From Nitrososphaerota archaeon (GTDB taxonomy: Archaea > Thermoproteota > Nitrososphaeria > Nitrososphaerales > CADDZS01), in contig JAPCJV010000083.1 of NCBI GenBank assembly GCA_027886785.1, forward strand, positions 1-7,426: a stretch of DNA of 7,426 nucleotides. The letters are read 5' to 3'. The notes below the pieces were generated by a model. That model ran no database searches, had not been told where the DNA came from, and worked only from the letters and a program-made list of their open reading frames with translations. Within the stretch, counting starts at the first letter, position 1. Each line of letters begins with the position of its first letter. Below are positions 6,165 through 7,426 of the stretch, one piece after another. The translations under genes and the position numbers were made by a program.

Positions 6165-6341
6165 TTGTCAGAGCAGTACGAAACCAGATTTTGCGACCGT
6201 TGCATGACCCGAACGAAAAACTATATTGTAAATTATGAGAACGTGCGAAATCCGAGGGGGTATGCGAACTTCAAATGCGGGAAATGCGGCCGGGAAAGAA
6301 GAATGCGCCTTTTGAGACCCAGCGCCGAGTCATCGTATTGA
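6165..6341 (+). CDS. Small zinc-ribbon-like protein, unknown family
   Basis: A 58-residue frame with two metal-binding pairs, CDRC (C10-C13) and CGKC (C38-C41), 24 residues apart, in the CxxC...CxxC pattern of zinc ribbons. The middle holds NYIVNYENVRNPRGYANFKC, and the C-terminus is basic (GRERRMRLLRP), which suggests nucleic-acid or ribosome binding. No signal peptide or membrane segment is present. I do not recognise the family. The only start before the first cysteine pair is TTG at 6165; an internal ATG (Met14) would lose the first pair. No clear ribosome site is present. It begins 12 bases after the helicase stop in the same frame, so co-transcription is likely and read-through of the single TAG would fuse it to the helicase. 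Its 3' end overlaps the convergent CinA-like gene by 12 bases. The regular cysteine spacing is the main support. Confidence 0.62.
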   Translation: MSEQYETRFCDRCMTRTKNYIVNYENVRNPRGYANFKCGKCGRERRMRLLRPSAESSY

Positions 6342-7202
6342 CTTCGTTCGTTTGACTTTTCCTCCCAATTTCTTGGTTGCTATGAACATCTCGGTGGCGG
6401 CTTTTTCAAGTAAGGGAAGTGCTCTATCTTTCTCTACTACCGGAGCCGAGAGGATTATCTGAATATGAATTAGGGATTTGCCCTTCTCAAATCCCATGGG
6501 ATGGGATTTTATGTAAATTAGCCCCGAATATTTTTTCGAGATTCTGGAAACTGAATAGGAAAGCCTAGATTCGGAGATGCCGATGGCTTCGAGCCATTCT
6601 TCAGCGTGCACGTACTTGGAAGTATCTTCTTTCAGTATCGGGATCACTTGCTCTGAAAAGATCGCGATCATTTCACTCGGCACGCCTGGTAGAGATACGA
6701 TCTGTGTTTTTCCAGATCTAGCCAGAACTCCCGCAGCGCTCCCAACAGAATTGGGCAACGGGGTGGACCCTTCCGGAATCATCGCCATCTTGAGACTTGC
6801 TCTCGAAATTTTTCGCAACGGGGTGCTGAACATTCTTCTTCTGCGTTCGTAACTAGCTTTCAGCATTTCGACTGCCCGCTTGTCCATATACAATTTTTTT
6901 CCAAGGGCTAAGGCGAGACCTTCGACAGTCAGATCATCATAAGTCGGGCCAAGGCCTCCGATTGAAAAAATCCAGTCCGGTTTTCGTTTAAGGCACTCAA
7001 GGAAAGTTCTTGAAATCACTTCAAGCTCGTCTCGAATCGTTGTTTTTCTGTCGACCTTAACGCCCAACTTGGTCAATTCCCCCGACATCCAGTGCGAGTT
7101 TGTATCGAGAGTAGTCCCATTCAAAAGTTCGTTACCCACTACGATAATTTCACACGTGAGCTGCAAAGGTTCAGGACTTGTTTTTCCAGATTGCTCTCTC
7201 AA
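6330..7202 (-). CDS. CinA N-terminal-like protein (MoCF domain, COG1058), stand-alone
   Basis: A 290-residue cytoplasmic protein of the CinA N-terminal / molybdopterin-binding-fold family, often labelled 'nicotinamide mononucleotide deamidase-related' in archaea. Motifs: VGNELLNG (22-29), SIGGLGPTYDDLT (80-92), LPNSVGSAAG (149-158) and SLPGVPSEM (170-178). The GGLGPT loop binds the phosphate or nucleotide part in this fold. It lacks the C-terminal PncC-type deamidase domain of bacterial CinA, as usual for archaeal members, so an NMN deamidase role cannot be claimed; related N-terminal domains act as ADP-ribose pyrophosphatases. The start is the TTG at 7202, since an in-frame TGA lies 30 bases upstream with no ATG or GTG between. 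A second TTG at 7166 would start 4 residues before the conserved strand. No ribosome site is evident at either. Convergent with the helicase and small zinc-ribbon genes. Confidence 0.92.
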   Translation of the reverse strand: MREQSGKTSPEPLQLTCEIIVVGNELLNGTTLDTNSHWMSGELTKLGVKVDRKTTIRDELEVISRTFLECLKRKPDWIFSIGGLGPTYDDLTVEGLALALGKKLYMDKRAVEMLKASYERRRRMFSTPLRKISRASLKMAMIPEGSTPLPNSVGSAAGVLARSGKTQIVSLPGVPSEMIAIFSEQVIPILKEDTSKYVHAEEWLEAIGISESRLSYSVSRISKKYSGLIYIKSHPMGFEKGKSLIHIQIILSAPVVEKDRALPLLEKAATEMFIATKKLGGKVKRTKSIR

Positions 7203-7237
7203 GACTTGACAGGTCTCTGTGAAAACTCACCAAATTG

Positions 7238-7247
7238 TCGCTTAATC
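7238..7247 (-). promoter_or_regulatory. TTAAGCGA element upstream of the CinA-like gene
   Basis: The minus strand reads GATTAAGCGA, sharing the octamer TTAAGCGA with the region before the DUF5752 gene. It lies about 43 bases upstream of the TTG at 7202, so as a TATA-like site it would give a leader of about 16 bases. It is weak, and listed mainly because of the shared octamer. Confidence 0.2.
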
Positions 7248-7258
7248 AAGAATTCTTT

Positions 7259-7354
7259 TCAAACTTCATCACGATTTCCAAATCGTTCTTTGAAGCTCAT
7301 GATTGAGTCAGCATCCAGTTCGAGTTTTTTCTTGCGAAGCTTTGGGCCCGAACG
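7259..7354 (-). pseudogene. Short protein-like open stretch, possible gene remnant
   Basis: 31 codons on the minus strand read like real protein, basic then amphipathic, ending ...SIMSFKERFGNRDEV before a TGA at 7259-7261. The frame is closed by a TAA just upstream (7355-7357) and the only ATG (7300) would leave 13 residues. In the same frame, further upstream, KEDWGNALLPNFL also reads well but is bounded by stops; another frame runs through RPSSEFSVTFGPK and meets this one at a shared GPK. A decayed or frameshifted gene, or a sequencing indel, would explain it. I recognise no family. It may equally be chance. Confidence 0.25.
7271..7286. repeat. ACGATTT-CC-AAATCGT palindrome upstream of the CinA-like gene
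   Basis: A 7-bp perfect inverted repeat with a two-base centre, about 70 bases upstream of the CinA-like start and within the possible gene remnant. The size suits a dimeric regulator site, but there is no second copy in the window. Confidence 0.3.
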
Positions 7355-7426
7355 TTACAGAAAATTCGGAAGAAGGGCGTTTCCCCAATCCTCTTTACTT
7401 AGAAAAAATCAATAATCAAAGTACAT

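Noticed and set aside
7092..7415. 107-codon plus-strand frame at the right end
   Set aside because: Its first third is antisense to the CinA-like gene, it has no ribosome site, and its composition is typical of a shadow frame.

Overview
This window looks like chromosomal DNA of an archaeon. The evidence is the gene content: an archaeal-type Lhr superfamily 2 helicase, a PAC2/Pba proteasome-assembly chaperone homologue, a DUF5752 protein, a stand-alone CinA-like/MoCF domain protein and a small CxxC/CxxC protein. TTG starts are frequent, and the promoters look like archaeal TATA boxes rather than bacterial -35/-10 pairs. I suspect a TACK-type lineage (Thermoproteota, for example Bathyarchaeia or Nitrososphaeria-like), but this is inference from gene families, not from a phylogenetic marker.

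Layout, left to right: (1) 1-1319 minus, the N-terminal 439 residues of an AMP-forming acetyl-CoA synthetase, cut by the window edge. (2) 1320-1818, about 500 bases without a convincing gene, holding the acs promoter/leader, inverted repeats, and at its right edge two tandem hairpins that begin at the stop codon of the next gene. (3) 1819-2559 minus, a PAC2-family proteasome chaperone homologue ending in an HbYX-type tripeptide. (4) 2560-2835, a noncoding stretch with GC-rich palindromes, a TATAAT-containing imperfect palindrome and a terminator-like hairpin. (5) 2836-3189 minus, a DUF5752 protein. (6) 3190-3287, a short divergent promoter region. (7) 3288-6152 plus, an Lhr-type helicase with a C-terminal four-cysteine motif. 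(8) 6165-6341 plus, a 58-residue CxxC/CxxC protein in the same frame as the helicase, just past its TAG stop. (9) 6330-7202 minus, a CinA N-terminal-like protein overlapping the small gene convergently by 12 bases. (10) 7203-7426, an upstream region with a broken-looking coding remnant and a palindrome.

The genes do not form one pathway. They are mostly housekeeping: acetate activation to acetyl-CoA, proteasome assembly or quality control, nucleic-acid unwinding or repair, and nucleotide-metabolite housekeeping. I see no mobile element, CRISPR array, toxin-antitoxin pair or defence island. The less ordinary parts are the unannotated zinc-ribbon-like gene behind the helicase, the tandem covarying hairpins behind the PAC2 gene, and the structured intergenic DNA between PAC2 and DUF5752.
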